A stretch of DNA of 64,000 nt. Origin: Roseimicrobium sp. ORNL1 (lineage in GTDB: Bacteria > Verrucomicrobiota > Verrucomicrobiia > Verrucomicrobiales > Verrucomicrobiaceae). This document shows, one piece after another, positions 34,367 to 41,897 of the stretch. The translations under genes and the position numbers were made by a program. Location of the stretch: assembly GCF_011044495.1 (NCBI RefSeq), contig NZ_CP049143.1, positions 1,178,001-1,242,000 of the forward strand. The letters are read 5' to 3'. The notes beneath the pieces were generated by a model. That model worked only from the letters and a program-made list of their open reading frames with translations. It searched no databases and had not been told where the DNA came from. Position 1 is the first letter of the stretch; each line of letters starts with the position of its first letter.

Positions 34367-35602
34367 TCACGGTTTCTTTTTGATCCACACCGGAGAGCTG
34401 ACCATGGCGCCGCGCTCATCCGTGAGGCTGAAGAAGCCCATGTCCGAGTCCGCAGGTGGCGCAGGGGCTGTCACGACATTGTTTTCCAGCGTGGCAGGAA
34501 CGGTCTCCCATTCACGGGTGTGATAGGCATCACCGGGCTTCGCATAGGTAAACGTAGCAGTCTTGATGGCAGTGGGACTGTGCATGGACGCCTTCACTTT
34601 CTCGCCCTCGATCGTCGGGGCGGCACATGTCGGCAGCGGCTTTTCACCACGCACCCCGAGCAGGCTGTCCACATACAGGCCGATTTCCATGGGCGTCCAG
34701 CCTGCACCATGGCCGTGGGGCATCTTCACCTGGATGCGGATGTTCTTGGGAGTCAGCTTCACGGCGTTGAAGCTCTTCATGTAGCTGTCGAGCCGGTAGT
34801 GCACATCGTTTGTGCCGTTCACGAAGAAGATGGGCACACGGCACTGCGGCAGCCACGCACTGGGATCGTAGATCTTCATCCATTGTTTCGTGTACTCCGG
34901 GCCCAGCTTCTCGAACTCCGGCAACCACGAACTGTTTTCATTCAGGAAGCCGCATCCATACACCGGCACGGCCGCCTTGAACCGGTGGTCCAGCGAGGCC
35001 ACGATGCAGGTGGTGTAGCCGCCCCACGAAATGCCGGTCACGGCGGTGCGGTCTGCGTCGACCTCGGGAAAGCTGCGCAGCAGCGAGTGCGCGAGGATGC
35101 CGTTCGCCACGGCGTGGTAGTTCCAGTCATCCGTGACGTCTGGCGTTTTCACCGTCTCGAACTTGGCCACGTGATCCTGCCCCGGTCCGCCTTGTGGAAT
35201 GGGCGTGCGTTTGGTGTTATCCGCCTCGTCTGGGCGGACTCCCGCCAAGTCCATGGCGATGGCGGCATACCCCCGCTTCGCCCACAGTTCTGCCCACACC
35301 TTGAAAGCCGTGCCGCCGCCTCCGTGAATCAGCACGACGCCGGGATACTTCGTTCCTGGCTTGGGTGCAGTGCCCGCGAGCGTATCGGGTGAGGCGTAGT
35401 AGGCAAACACGCGGCTGGGCTTTCCCTGAAAAGGTTCACCCGTGTAGAAGAGCGCCTGCACCGGGCTCTTCTGGTCCGCCCATTCGTGCGGCGGGGCTTT
35501 GAAGAGCTGATCGAGATTCCAGGGAGCTGTGGACTTGGCGTCTGCGTGCGCACCCCGGACGAGCAGACAGCCCAGGGCGGCGATGATGAGAAAGAAGCGC
35601 AT
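34367..35602 (-). CDS. Secreted alpha/beta hydrolase (acetyl xylan esterase/dienelactone hydrolase-like)
   Basis: A 411-residue exported hydrolase: signal MRFFLIIAALGCLLVRGAHA, then PGVVLIHGGGGTAFKVWAELWAKRGYAAIAMDLAG (oxyanion region), nucleophile elbow GISWGG (S192), an acidic residue in FVNGTNDVHY, and the catalytic His in MPHGHGAGW. A C-terminal beta-rich extension of about 90 residues follows, similar to PhoPQ-regulated or acetylxylan esterase-like proteins in PVC bacteria. The likely substrate is an acylated polysaccharide, by context only. ATG at 35602 begins the signal; the frame is open from 35641. Immediately downstream of the aminopeptidase gene (45-base gap). Confidence 0.85.
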   Translation of the reverse strand: MRFFLIIAALGCLLVRGAHADAKSTAPWNLDQLFKAPPHEWADQKSPVQALFYTGEPFQGKPSRVFAYYASPDTLAGTAPKPGTKYPGVVLIHGGGGTAFKVWAELWAKRGYAAIAMDLAGVRPDEADNTKRTPIPQGGPGQDHVAKFETVKTPDVTDDWNYHAVANGILAHSLLRSFPEVDADRTAVTGISWGGYTTCIVASLDHRFKAAVPVYGCGFLNENSSWLPEFEKLGPEYTKQWMKIYDPSAWLPQCRVPIFFVNGTNDVHYRLDSYMKSFNAVKLTPKNIRIQVKMPHGHGAGWTPMEIGLYVDSLLGVRGEKPLPTCAAPTIEGEKVKASMHSPTAIKTATFTYAKPGDAYHTREWETVPATLENNVVTAPAPPADSDMGFFSLTDERGAMVSSPVWIKKKP

Positions 35603-35647
35603 GCCATTGCAAAGGCCGTACACGCGCGATTCTTGCATCACGGTGTG

Positions 35648-36748
35648 CTATTCCGCGCTGATGGCCCCCAGCTTTTTCCGCCGCGCGTCCTTGGTCAGCG
35701 GCCTCATGGCCTCCACGGCGCGGTGAAACTTCTCCCAGTCGCGCCCCTCCTTCTCGTAGAGTTGGTGAAAGGCTGGCACCAGATCGTAGTAGGTGGCGAG
35801 CGCGGTGAGGCGGGCGTTGTTGAGTTGACCGCCAAAAAGCCGGTCGTAGGACTCATCACATTCGCCACGGCGCTTCATGGCCGCATACTCATTTCTCGTG
35901 TTATTGAAGATCGCCTCCTTCTGCGCGCGCATCTCCACCTCGGTCATCTGGTCCTCGCGCTTGTAGAGTTCTTCCAGGCGGGCGCGGGTGCTTTTGAGCA
36001 GGGCGAGGATTCTGCCAAACTCCTGCAGGTCCTTTTCATACTGCGCCAGTCCGGCGGTGTCGCCCTTCGCCCGCAACCACTGGCGCGCACCCTCCTGCCC
36101 GCTGGCGGTGGCATAGGCCTCATTGAAATCCGTGTCCCCGCTCACGAAGAATCGCGCGTGGGTCAGTTCATGGAACAAGGTCTCCGCGAGTTGCGCCTCC
36201 TTGTCGTTTACAAAAGTATTCAGCACCGGATCGGAAAACCATCCCAGAGTGGAATACACCCGCACACCACCCACCATCACGTCGTAGTGTTCTTCGCGAA
36301 GCTCGTCCGCTTCTTCCTTGGCTGCCTTTTCAGAAAAGAAGCCGCGGTATTTCAGCGAGCCCACCATGGGATACCGCCAGGTCTTGGCCTTCAGAGAAAA
36401 CTCCGGCGCCGCATACACATTCCACACGACGAACTTCCGGCCGAGGTCCGCGTAATTCTTGTACTGCCGATCCGTCGGCAGTTTCAAATGATCATGCGCA
36501 AAGGCCCGGAGCTTTTGCACGAGTTCCAACTGCGAGCGCAGCTTCGGGCTGGTCTTCGGATTCTCCAGCACCTTCGGAATGGGTTGCGCGCGGCGGAGCA
36601 TTTCCACCTGTCCTTGAGCCGCCTGGGAATAGAAGTGCCCCGAGCTGCAGGAGACCGTCATCGCGATCACAGCAACCAGGAGACCGAGGCTCAGGGTGAG
36701 GCATACGGCATGCTGCATGCGGAAGCGATGGGGGAGGGGTCTGCGCAT
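35648..36748 (-). CDS. Zinc aminopeptidase, putative lipoprotein
   Basis: Family of putative aminopeptidases typified by PF10023. The N-terminus MRRPLPHRFRMQHAVCLTLSL ends in a lipobox (MTVSC), so membrane anchoring via lipid is likely. The domain is full length: KFVVWNVYAAPEFSL, YRGFFSE, YDVMVGGVRVYSTLGWFSDPVLNTF, the zinc motif HELTH (about residue 193) and NEAYATASGQEGARQWL containing the probable third ligand. Start is uncertain: ATGs at 36760, 36748 and 36718 are in frame and none has a clear ribosome binding site; 36748 gives the most normal charged signal n-region. It lies within 20 bases of the Nudix gene and is probably co-transcribed. Confidence 0.82.
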   Translation of the reverse strand: MRRPLPHRFRMQHAVCLTLSLGLLVAVIAMTVSCSSGHFYSQAAQGQVEMLRRAQPIPKVLENPKTSPKLRSQLELVQKLRAFAHDHLKLPTDRQYKNYADLGRKFVVWNVYAAPEFSLKAKTWRYPMVGSLKYRGFFSEKAAKEEADELREEHYDVMVGGVRVYSTLGWFSDPVLNTFVNDKEAQLAETLFHELTHARFFVSGDTDFNEAYATASGQEGARQWLRAKGDTAGLAQYEKDLQEFGRILALLKSTRARLEELYKREDQMTEVEMRAQKEAIFNNTRNEYAAMKRRGECDESYDRLFGGQLNNARLTALATYYDLVPAFHQLYEKEGRDWEKFHRAVEAMRPLTKDARRKKLGAISAE

Positions 36749-36763
36749 GTTGGGACACATTCA

Positions 36764-37348
36764 TTACGCGCCCGGAACCGCGTGTGCACGTCTCGCCCGC
36801 AGTTCCTCCCACTTCCGGACGATGCGCTGCATGCTCTCCACCAGCGGGAGTGCCCGCATCTCGTCCGGGGTGAACCAGCGCAGCTCCACACTCTCCGGGC
36901 TGATGGTCTCCACCGCACCCTCCGGCGCGATGAGGACGAAGTTCACATCGTAGTGCAGATGCTCCGGCTCATTCCCATGGGCAGGGATGGGATGGACATC
37001 GAGATCAAAGGGACGCGAAGAAGCCACAATCAATCCCTCGATGCCGCATTCCTCCAGGGCTTCGCGCTGCGCCACGCGCACGAGGTTTTCGTCTCCATCG
37101 CAGTGACCTCCGAAATGCAGCCACCGATCCAGCTTGCGATGATGATTCAGCAGCGCGCGTGATCCATCCGCGCTCACCACAAAAGCGCTCGCGGTGAAGT
37201 GACCAGGAAAACAGGAACGGTGAAAACACTGGGGCTCTGCATCGAGCAGCGTCATCATCTGATCGCGAAAGGGCGCCTCGTCGGGTCTTTGGGTGAGATT
37301 GAGTTCAGCGAGTTGGGAACGGAGGGCGTGGCGATCCATGATTTGCAA
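36764..37348 (-). CDS. Nudix hydrolase
   Basis: A 194-residue cytoplasmic pyrophosphohydrolase. The Nudix box is GGHCDGDENLVRVAQREALEECGIEG, with the REALEE core intact. The preceding LLNHHRKLDRWLHFGGH and following DVHPIPAHGNEPEHLHYDVNFVL resemble the NTP-PPase/ADP-ribose-type clade with 'NUDIX_1.18' annotation, but the substrate is unknown. Start: a GGAGG (37360-37364) lies 11 bases before the TTG at 37348 but 20 before the ATG at 37339, so the TTG is favoured by the binding site and the ATG by codon preference; the difference is three residues. Likely first gene of an operon with the aminopeptidase and esterase. Confidence 0.88.
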   Translation of the reverse strand: MQIMDRHALRSQLAELNLTQRPDEAPFRDQMMTLLDAEPQCFHRSCFPGHFTASAFVVSADGSRALLNHHRKLDRWLHFGGHCDGDENLVRVAQREALEECGIEGLIVASSRPFDLDVHPIPAHGNEPEHLHYDVNFVLIAPEGAVETISPESVELRWFTPDEMRALPLVESMQRIVRKWEELRARRAHAVPGA

Positions 37349-38065
37349 GGTTTACGATTCCTCCCCGCTTTCCACCTGGAAGTCTGACGATTTTGTCACC
37401 CGTCGAATCGTGGTGCATAAAGGTTCATGAGCACGGGATCGCCGCATTGATTGCACTAAATCAAGGTTTGGTGATGCTTTGACAAAACTTTTACAAGCTA
37501 TTCACATAGAATTGACTTAGAGAGGGTGGTGGTGTGGCAGGGTGGCGTGTTGAGTGCGACGACGGCCCAGCCGCGAAATTTTTGCCAAATCGTGTAACAA
37601 CGGACAACGGTTGCTTCTGTAAGGGGATGAAAGCTGGTGCGACGGCGCTGCAATGCGGAAAAAGATCCAAGCAATTCCGCGCGGAGCCGTGGTGCTGGCT
37701 GGCACCTGGATACAGCTATGATCTTCCCTGGTACCACCTGCTACTGGAGCCGCGCCGTCTCTCGATGGATGGCGCAGTGGAAGTCTCGTGGAGCGGTGGC
37801 ACACGACGTGCCGCTGAGGCTCACTCCCGTGCGCAAGTCGGTGCGTCGTCGCCGTCGCCGCACCCCACCGCGCACCAGGGATCGTTGGCCGCCTCCCCGA
37901 TCCCGATAACACCATGATTCGAATAAAATTAAGCACGATGTAGACAAATTGGTATGGCCCGTGCGTCAGCGGTGGAGCCAGTCGACGGTTTCACTCCCCG
38001 ACGAAGCTCCGGGCTGACGTTTGCGCCATGCCGTTGAAAAGCCGAACTCCCAAAGAATCAACACC
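37349..38065. other. Long intergenic region, possibly with small coding or RNA genes
   Basis: About 700 bases between divergent genes. The left part (37390-37520) is AT-rich with a TTGACA at 37479-37484 but no good -10 at the right spacing. From 37620 to 37910 composition becomes GC-rich. Two short frames overlap in an ATGA at 37718-37721: a 22-residue peptide starting MRKKIQAIPRG (37653-37721) and a 63-residue peptide (37718-37909) with an Arg-rich end (RKSVRRRRRRTPPR). Neither has a ribosome binding site and neither is recognised. 37917-37960 is again AT-rich and should contain the promoter of the next gene. Confidence 0.4.
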
Positions 38066-38995
38066 ATGCAAACCCTGAAATCTCTCTTCATCACGGTCCT
38101 TGTGCTGGGCGGTGCTTTCCTCGCCTACGATTACTTCCTTGCTCCGCCGGAGGATAAGATGGTCTTCAAACAACCTGCGGCAGCGAAGTCTTCAGAGACC
38201 GGAGCTCAGGCAAATGTTGCCTCCACCGCGCCCACCGTTCCACAGACACCGCAGGCCGCACCGCCTCCGCAGCCGCCCGCTCCAGTGAGTGTTGCTCCGG
38301 CTCCGATGCCGGCCCCTGCCCCTGTGGCGGTCGCTCCGGCTACTTCCCCGGATGCCTTCACACCACCCGCGTTGCCCACCGTGGAGCAGGCTACTGCAAA
38401 CTGGACGCGCATCCCTGCCAGTGCCTTTCCCCGGCAGGTGAAGCTGGTGCTCCCCGTCGCCTTCAAGGCCAGCTACGGCAGCACCCAGATGCCGGTGGGT
38501 AGCGAGGTAACCGCGCTCTCGCTGGAGAATGGCCTGCTCGTCCTGGCACCCACGCCTACGGCGGCCGCGCGTGCCTCCGTCAGCATCAACTCCACAGACC
38601 TCAAAGGAACGCTCACCACGGCTTACAATGCCTGGCGCGAACGCCGCATCGAAGAGGCGCGCATCGCGTGGAAGAATCGCGACCGCTCTCCGGTGGTTAC
38701 CACCGCATCACAAGTCTCTGCCGACGGCAAACCCGCGGTGAGCGCGGATGGTACCTGCCCGCTGCTTCTCGCCAGCATGCGTGCCGGCATGGTCACGGAA
38801 GTCACACCGAACTCCATCACGCGCTGGGGTACTCCAGAGCAGGGAGAACACAATGGTAAGCCCTGCTGGGTCGTGGCCGTGGAGTACGACGCTCAAACGC
38901 TCTTCGGCAAATTCAGCACCACAGCCCTGGCAAAAGTGGTGGATGGTCGCGTTGCAGGTTGGTTCTACAAAGGCTCCGGCGAACAGGTGCCGTGA
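38066..38995 (+). CDS. Membrane-anchored protein with Pro/Ala linker, function unknown
   Basis: A 309-residue protein. One N-terminal membrane segment (residues 7-24, SLFITVLVLGGAFLAYDYF) is followed by about 70 residues of Pro/Ala/Val linker (48-120) and a globular C-terminal part. The section KLVLPVAFKASYGSTQMPVGSEVTALSLENGLLVLAP resembles an SH3-like domain used by several verrucomicrobial envelope proteins; the last 100 residues (CWVVAVEYDAQTLFGKFSTTALAKVVDGRVAGWFYKGSGE) form a second small domain. The frame begins with a TTG at 38021, but ATG at 38066 is far better placed before the membrane segment. No partner gene is adjacent. Confidence 0.72.
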   Translation: MQTLKSLFITVLVLGGAFLAYDYFLAPPEDKMVFKQPAAAKSSETGAQANVASTAPTVPQTPQAAPPPQPPAPVSVAPAPMPAPAPVAVAPATSPDAFTPPALPTVEQATANWTRIPASAFPRQVKLVLPVAFKASYGSTQMPVGSEVTALSLENGLLVLAPTPTAAARASVSINSTDLKGTLTTAYNAWRERRIEEARIAWKNRDRSPVVTTASQVSADGKPAVSADGTCPLLLASMRAGMVTEVTPNSITRWGTPEQGEHNGKPCWVVAVEYDAQTLFGKFSTTALAKVVDGRVAGWFYKGSGEQVP

Positions 38996-39009
38996 GTGAA
39001 GATCGAGCG

Positions 39010-39119
39010 GACCGCTAATGGACGCTAACCTGCGCTAATAAATTTCAATGAGTCCGCGCTTCGGATTTTTGGCCGAAGCGGTGTATTCTATTAGCGTTTG
39101 TTAGCGAAAGTTAGCGGTC
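39010..39119. repeat. Long hairpin with six CGCTAA hexamers, between convergent genes
   Basis: Arms 39010-39040 and 39089-39119 (31 bases) pair with mismatches confined to the bases between three CGCTAA hexamers, which start at 39013, 39023 and 39033 (exactly 10 bases apart). The 48-base centre holds a second hairpin (CGCTTCGG...CCGAAGCG, 39057-39080). It lies between convergent genes and may end both transcripts. Sister element at 25482-25561 has CACTAA in every position instead. Confidence 0.9.
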
Positions 39120-39126
39120 AAAAAAT

Positions 39127-40788
39127 CTACCGACGCTTCTTCGCCTTGCGCCCGAACATGATGGCTCGTGCCTTGTCTTCGTTTGCCAGTACGGTCGTGT
39201 ACTTGTAGGCGAAGTTGTCCAGCTTCTTGCGCTCGATTTCCTGGCCGATGAGGCGCTCGATGGAAGACACATAGCCAATTTCTTCGGCGGAGAAGAGCGT
39301 GAAAGCATCGCCTTCCTTCTTCGCGCGTCCGGTACGGCCGATGCGGTGCACGTAGTCTTCGGAGCGCTCCGGGACCATGTAGTTGATCACGTGGGTCACA
39401 CCGCTGATGTCGAGGCCGCGTGCGGCGACGTCGGTGGCGACGATGACCTCCACCTTGCCTTCACGGAAGTCTTGCAGGGCCTTCTCGCGGTCGCGCTGGG
39501 TGATGTCACCATGCATGACAGCGGCCTTGTGTTCGCCATCGCGCTGGATGGAGCCGAAGAGGCGATCTGCATCCATCTTCGTGCGGGTGAAGATCATCAC
39601 GCTGTGGAAATCGGTGCGACGCAGCAGCTCGAGCAGCAACTCCTCACGCTGATCGCTGGCCACGGGATAGAGGTAGTGGCTCACCGTCTCGGAGGGCGAG
39701 AAGCGGATGCCGACTTCCACACTGGCAGGCTCCTTCAGCGCCCAGTCGGCCAGACCCTTGATCTGGGCCGGCATGGTGGCGGAGAAGAACAATGTCTGGC
39801 GCGTGCGCGGCGTGCGCTCCACGATGCGGCGGACGTCCGGGAGGAAGCCCATGTCCAGCATGCGGTCCACTTCATCCAGGATGAGCACCTCGACTGTGTC
39901 GAGATTCACCGTGCCGTCCTGCATGAAGTCCAAGAGGCGGCCCGGGGTGGCTACCACGATGTCCACGCCCTGTTGCAAACCTTTGCGCTGTTTCTCATAG
40001 CCCACACCGCCATGCACGAGCAGCGTGCGCAGGCCGGTGTACTTGCCCAGCTTTTCAAAATTCTCCACCACCTGGGCCGCCAGCTCACGGGTAGGCTCAA
40101 GGATCAGGCATCGCAGAGCTCCGGGGGCGCCCATCTTGCTGAGCGCCGGCATGCCAAAGGCGGCCGTTTTGCCGGTGCCGGTCTGGGAGGCGCCGACGAG
40201 GTCGCGGCCTTCCAGTACAATAGGAGCGGCCTTCACCTGGATTTCCGTCGGCTGCGCATATCCGAGATCACGAATGCCTGCGAGGATGGCGGGGGAGAAG
40301 CCGAGGACCTCAAAGGCCTCGGGATACGGGCCTTCCGGCACAGGCGGTGCCGGGGGTGGGGGAAGGGCCTCAAAGTTCTGGCGCGGGGCGCGCTCTTCAC
40401 GTTCACCGCGCTCGGGCTTGCCGGAGCGTCCGCCACGACCACCGCCGGATCTTCCGTCGCGTCCTCCACGGGCATCTCTGCCGCCGCGAGGTCCTCTTTC
40501 GCCATCACGTCCACCGCGGGGGCCACGGTCGCCTTCGCGAGGAGGCCTCGATCCTTCACGGCGTTCACCTTCAGGGCGCGGGGGACGGGCGGACTTGCGT
40601 TCCCCCTGGGCGTGTTCCGTCGCATGTTTCTTTGCGGGATGCTTCGCCGAAGGATGCAGCTTCTCCGGATGCTCTTCGTGACCGTGCTTCTTCTCCTCGG
40701 TCTTCTTCTTCTTGGAGCCAAGCAGACTCTTGATGCCTGACTTCAGACGGTGGAGCAGGGACGGTTTGGGCTTTTTCGGAGTGGTCAC
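39127..40788 (-). CDS. DEAD-box RNA helicase (RhlE-like) with charged N-terminal extension
   Basis: A 553-residue ATP-dependent RNA helicase. Residues 1-150 are a low-complexity extension: Lys/His-rich (1-60), then Arg/Gly/Asp-rich RGG-type repeats (70-135), which could bind RNA or drive phase separation. The core follows: Q motif FSPAILAGIRDLGYAQPTEIQ (163-184), Walker A SQTGTGKT (201-208), PTRELA, TPGRLLD, DEVD (the DEAD box, with Val for Ala), SAT, and HRIGRTGRA. A short basic tail ends the protein. In most RhlE proteins the extension is C-terminal, so the N-terminal position is unusual. Likely roles: ribosome assembly and RNA turnover. Confidence 0.93.
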   Translation of the reverse strand: MTTPKKPKPSLLHRLKSGIKSLLGSKKKKTEEKKHGHEEHPEKLHPSAKHPAKKHATEHAQGERKSARPPRPEGERREGSRPPREGDRGPRGGRDGERGPRGGRDARGGRDGRSGGGRGGRSGKPERGEREERAPRQNFEALPPPPAPPVPEGPYPEAFEVLGFSPAILAGIRDLGYAQPTEIQVKAAPIVLEGRDLVGASQTGTGKTAAFGMPALSKMGAPGALRCLILEPTRELAAQVVENFEKLGKYTGLRTLLVHGGVGYEKQRKGLQQGVDIVVATPGRLLDFMQDGTVNLDTVEVLILDEVDRMLDMGFLPDVRRIVERTPRTRQTLFFSATMPAQIKGLADWALKEPASVEVGIRFSPSETVSHYLYPVASDQREELLLELLRRTDFHSVMIFTRTKMDADRLFGSIQRDGEHKAAVMHGDITQRDREKALQDFREGKVEVIVATDVAARGLDISGVTHVINYMVPERSEDYVHRIGRTGRAKKEGDAFTLFSAEEIGYVSSIERLIGQEIERKKLDNFAYKYTTVLANEDKARAIMFGRKAKKRR

Positions 40789-40924
40789 AGGAGATCAGGG
40801 ATGCACGAAAGGAGGCGGGCTGGAGGCGGCAAATGGACTGCCATCATCCGACTTGCGCCAGAGTGCACCTAGTCTGTGGCCGGAAAAAGGCCGTTCGTCA
40901 ACCCCGCTTCCGGCATTGGGGACC

Positions 40925-41584
40925 TCACCCAGGGATCGTCACGGTCAGCATTTCGCTCATGGGACCGGTGAGACCGCGCTGGCTTTCCCAGCGTCCGATG
41001 ATGTAAATGAGCTTGCCGAAGTCCTCCTCGTTGAACTGAATCACGTAGGGCGTTCGGGTGTCCGTGGCCACGTGGTTCATGCTTTCCAGAATCACGGGAG
41101 GGCTGCCACCGATCTGGGTCCAGAACTGGCAGCCACGCACTCCGGGGGGCTTTGCCTTGGTGCTGGAGCCGAAATCGCGGAAGTGGATGGTGAGTTGCCC
41201 CATACGGGAGGTGTCCGCCTCAAGCTGGGGGCGGGTCGTCGGTTTGGTATTGCCGTTGCGTCCTTCGTGACGGGCACCCATGCCCAGGGCGGTGCGCAGG
41301 GTGAGGCTTACATTGGGGTTCTCCTGCCACTCGGCGAGCAGGGGGCGCAGGAAGATTTCCTGTTCACGACGGGCGTTCTCCTTCCAGGAAGCCGTGGCTG
41401 CCGCTGCGGCTTGGGCCTTGAGATGGTCGGTAAAGGCGTTCTGCCAGGCGAGCCGGGCGTTTTCCAGCGCTGCCTTTCGCGTGGGATCCAAGCTCAGCTC
41501 GTGAGCATGGGTGAGCGCCACCGAGGTCAGGTTATCCTGCCACTGATTGTAATGAGCGTCGTTGCTGGGGAACTGCGGGAGCAT
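40925..41584 (-). CDS. Hypothetical protein with possible fibronectin-like C-terminal domain
   Basis: A 219-residue soluble protein without signal peptide. The N-terminal half (1-90) is helical and Ala/Gln-rich (KAALENARLAWQNAFTDHLKAQAAAAATASW); the C-terminal half is strand-rich (MGQLTIHFRDFG, GVRGCQFWTQIGG, YVIQFNEEDFGKLIYIIGRWESQRGLTGPMSEMLTVTIPG), the last portion resembling a fibronectin-type or Ig-like sandwich. Verrucomicrobia carry many copies of similar uncharacterised proteins with this helical-plus-sandwich layout. No motif assigns a function. It is divergent from the sulfatase gene across an AT-rich region. Confidence 0.75.
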   Translation of the reverse strand: MLPQFPSNDAHYNQWQDNLTSVALTHAHELSLDPTRKAALENARLAWQNAFTDHLKAQAAAAATASWKENARREQEIFLRPLLAEWQENPNVSLTLRTALGMGARHEGRNGNTKPTTRPQLEADTSRMGQLTIHFRDFGSSTKAKPPGVRGCQFWTQIGGSPPVILESMNHVATDTRTPYVIQFNEEDFGKLIYIIGRWESQRGLTGPMSEMLTVTIPG

Positions 41585-41897
41585 GTGTCGAAGTGGCTGG
41601 AGAGACCCCTTTTTTAGGAAGGCACCCTCAATTCACTAAACTGTCCCATAAATTCGGTAACAATCACGTATCATCAATGAGTATAAGTATAGTTTTACAC
41701 CTTAAATAAGGAGTCGAAATGGCTCAAATTCTTTCCTTTTTGGTGGGGTAAGGCGTTGCGAACCTGCAAACATCCCCAATTTGCTCGCGATTCTGAGAAG
41801 TCGTGCGAAATGCTGGTGTTCCGTTTCTCCATGAAGGGAGGGGGCATCTCGACGAAACATCCGCCCATTTGCGCCGTCTCCATGCGCACACGTTGCC
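41585..41897. other. AT-rich divergent promoter region with a 10-codon frame
   Basis: This 313-base gap lies between divergent genes and is strikingly AT-rich from 41632 to 41720 compared with the rest of the window, as expected for promoters; TATAAG (41682-41687) and TATAGT (41688-41693) are candidate -10 boxes on the plus strand without a clear -35. A strong ribosome binding site (TAAGGAG, 41707-41713) precedes a tiny frame ATG...TAA at 41719-41751 (MAQILSFLVG). Its significance is unknown. Confidence 0.45.

Noticed and set aside
37622-37640. Possible tmRNA 5' end (GGGGATGAAAGCTGG)
   Set aside because: No matching TTCGA T-arm or CCA end within 500 bases and no tag-like peptide ending in ALAA; treated as chance.
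39346-40740. 464-codon plus-strand frame opposite the DEAD-box helicase
   Set aside because: The minus strand carries all helicase motifs; the shadow has no recognisable domain.
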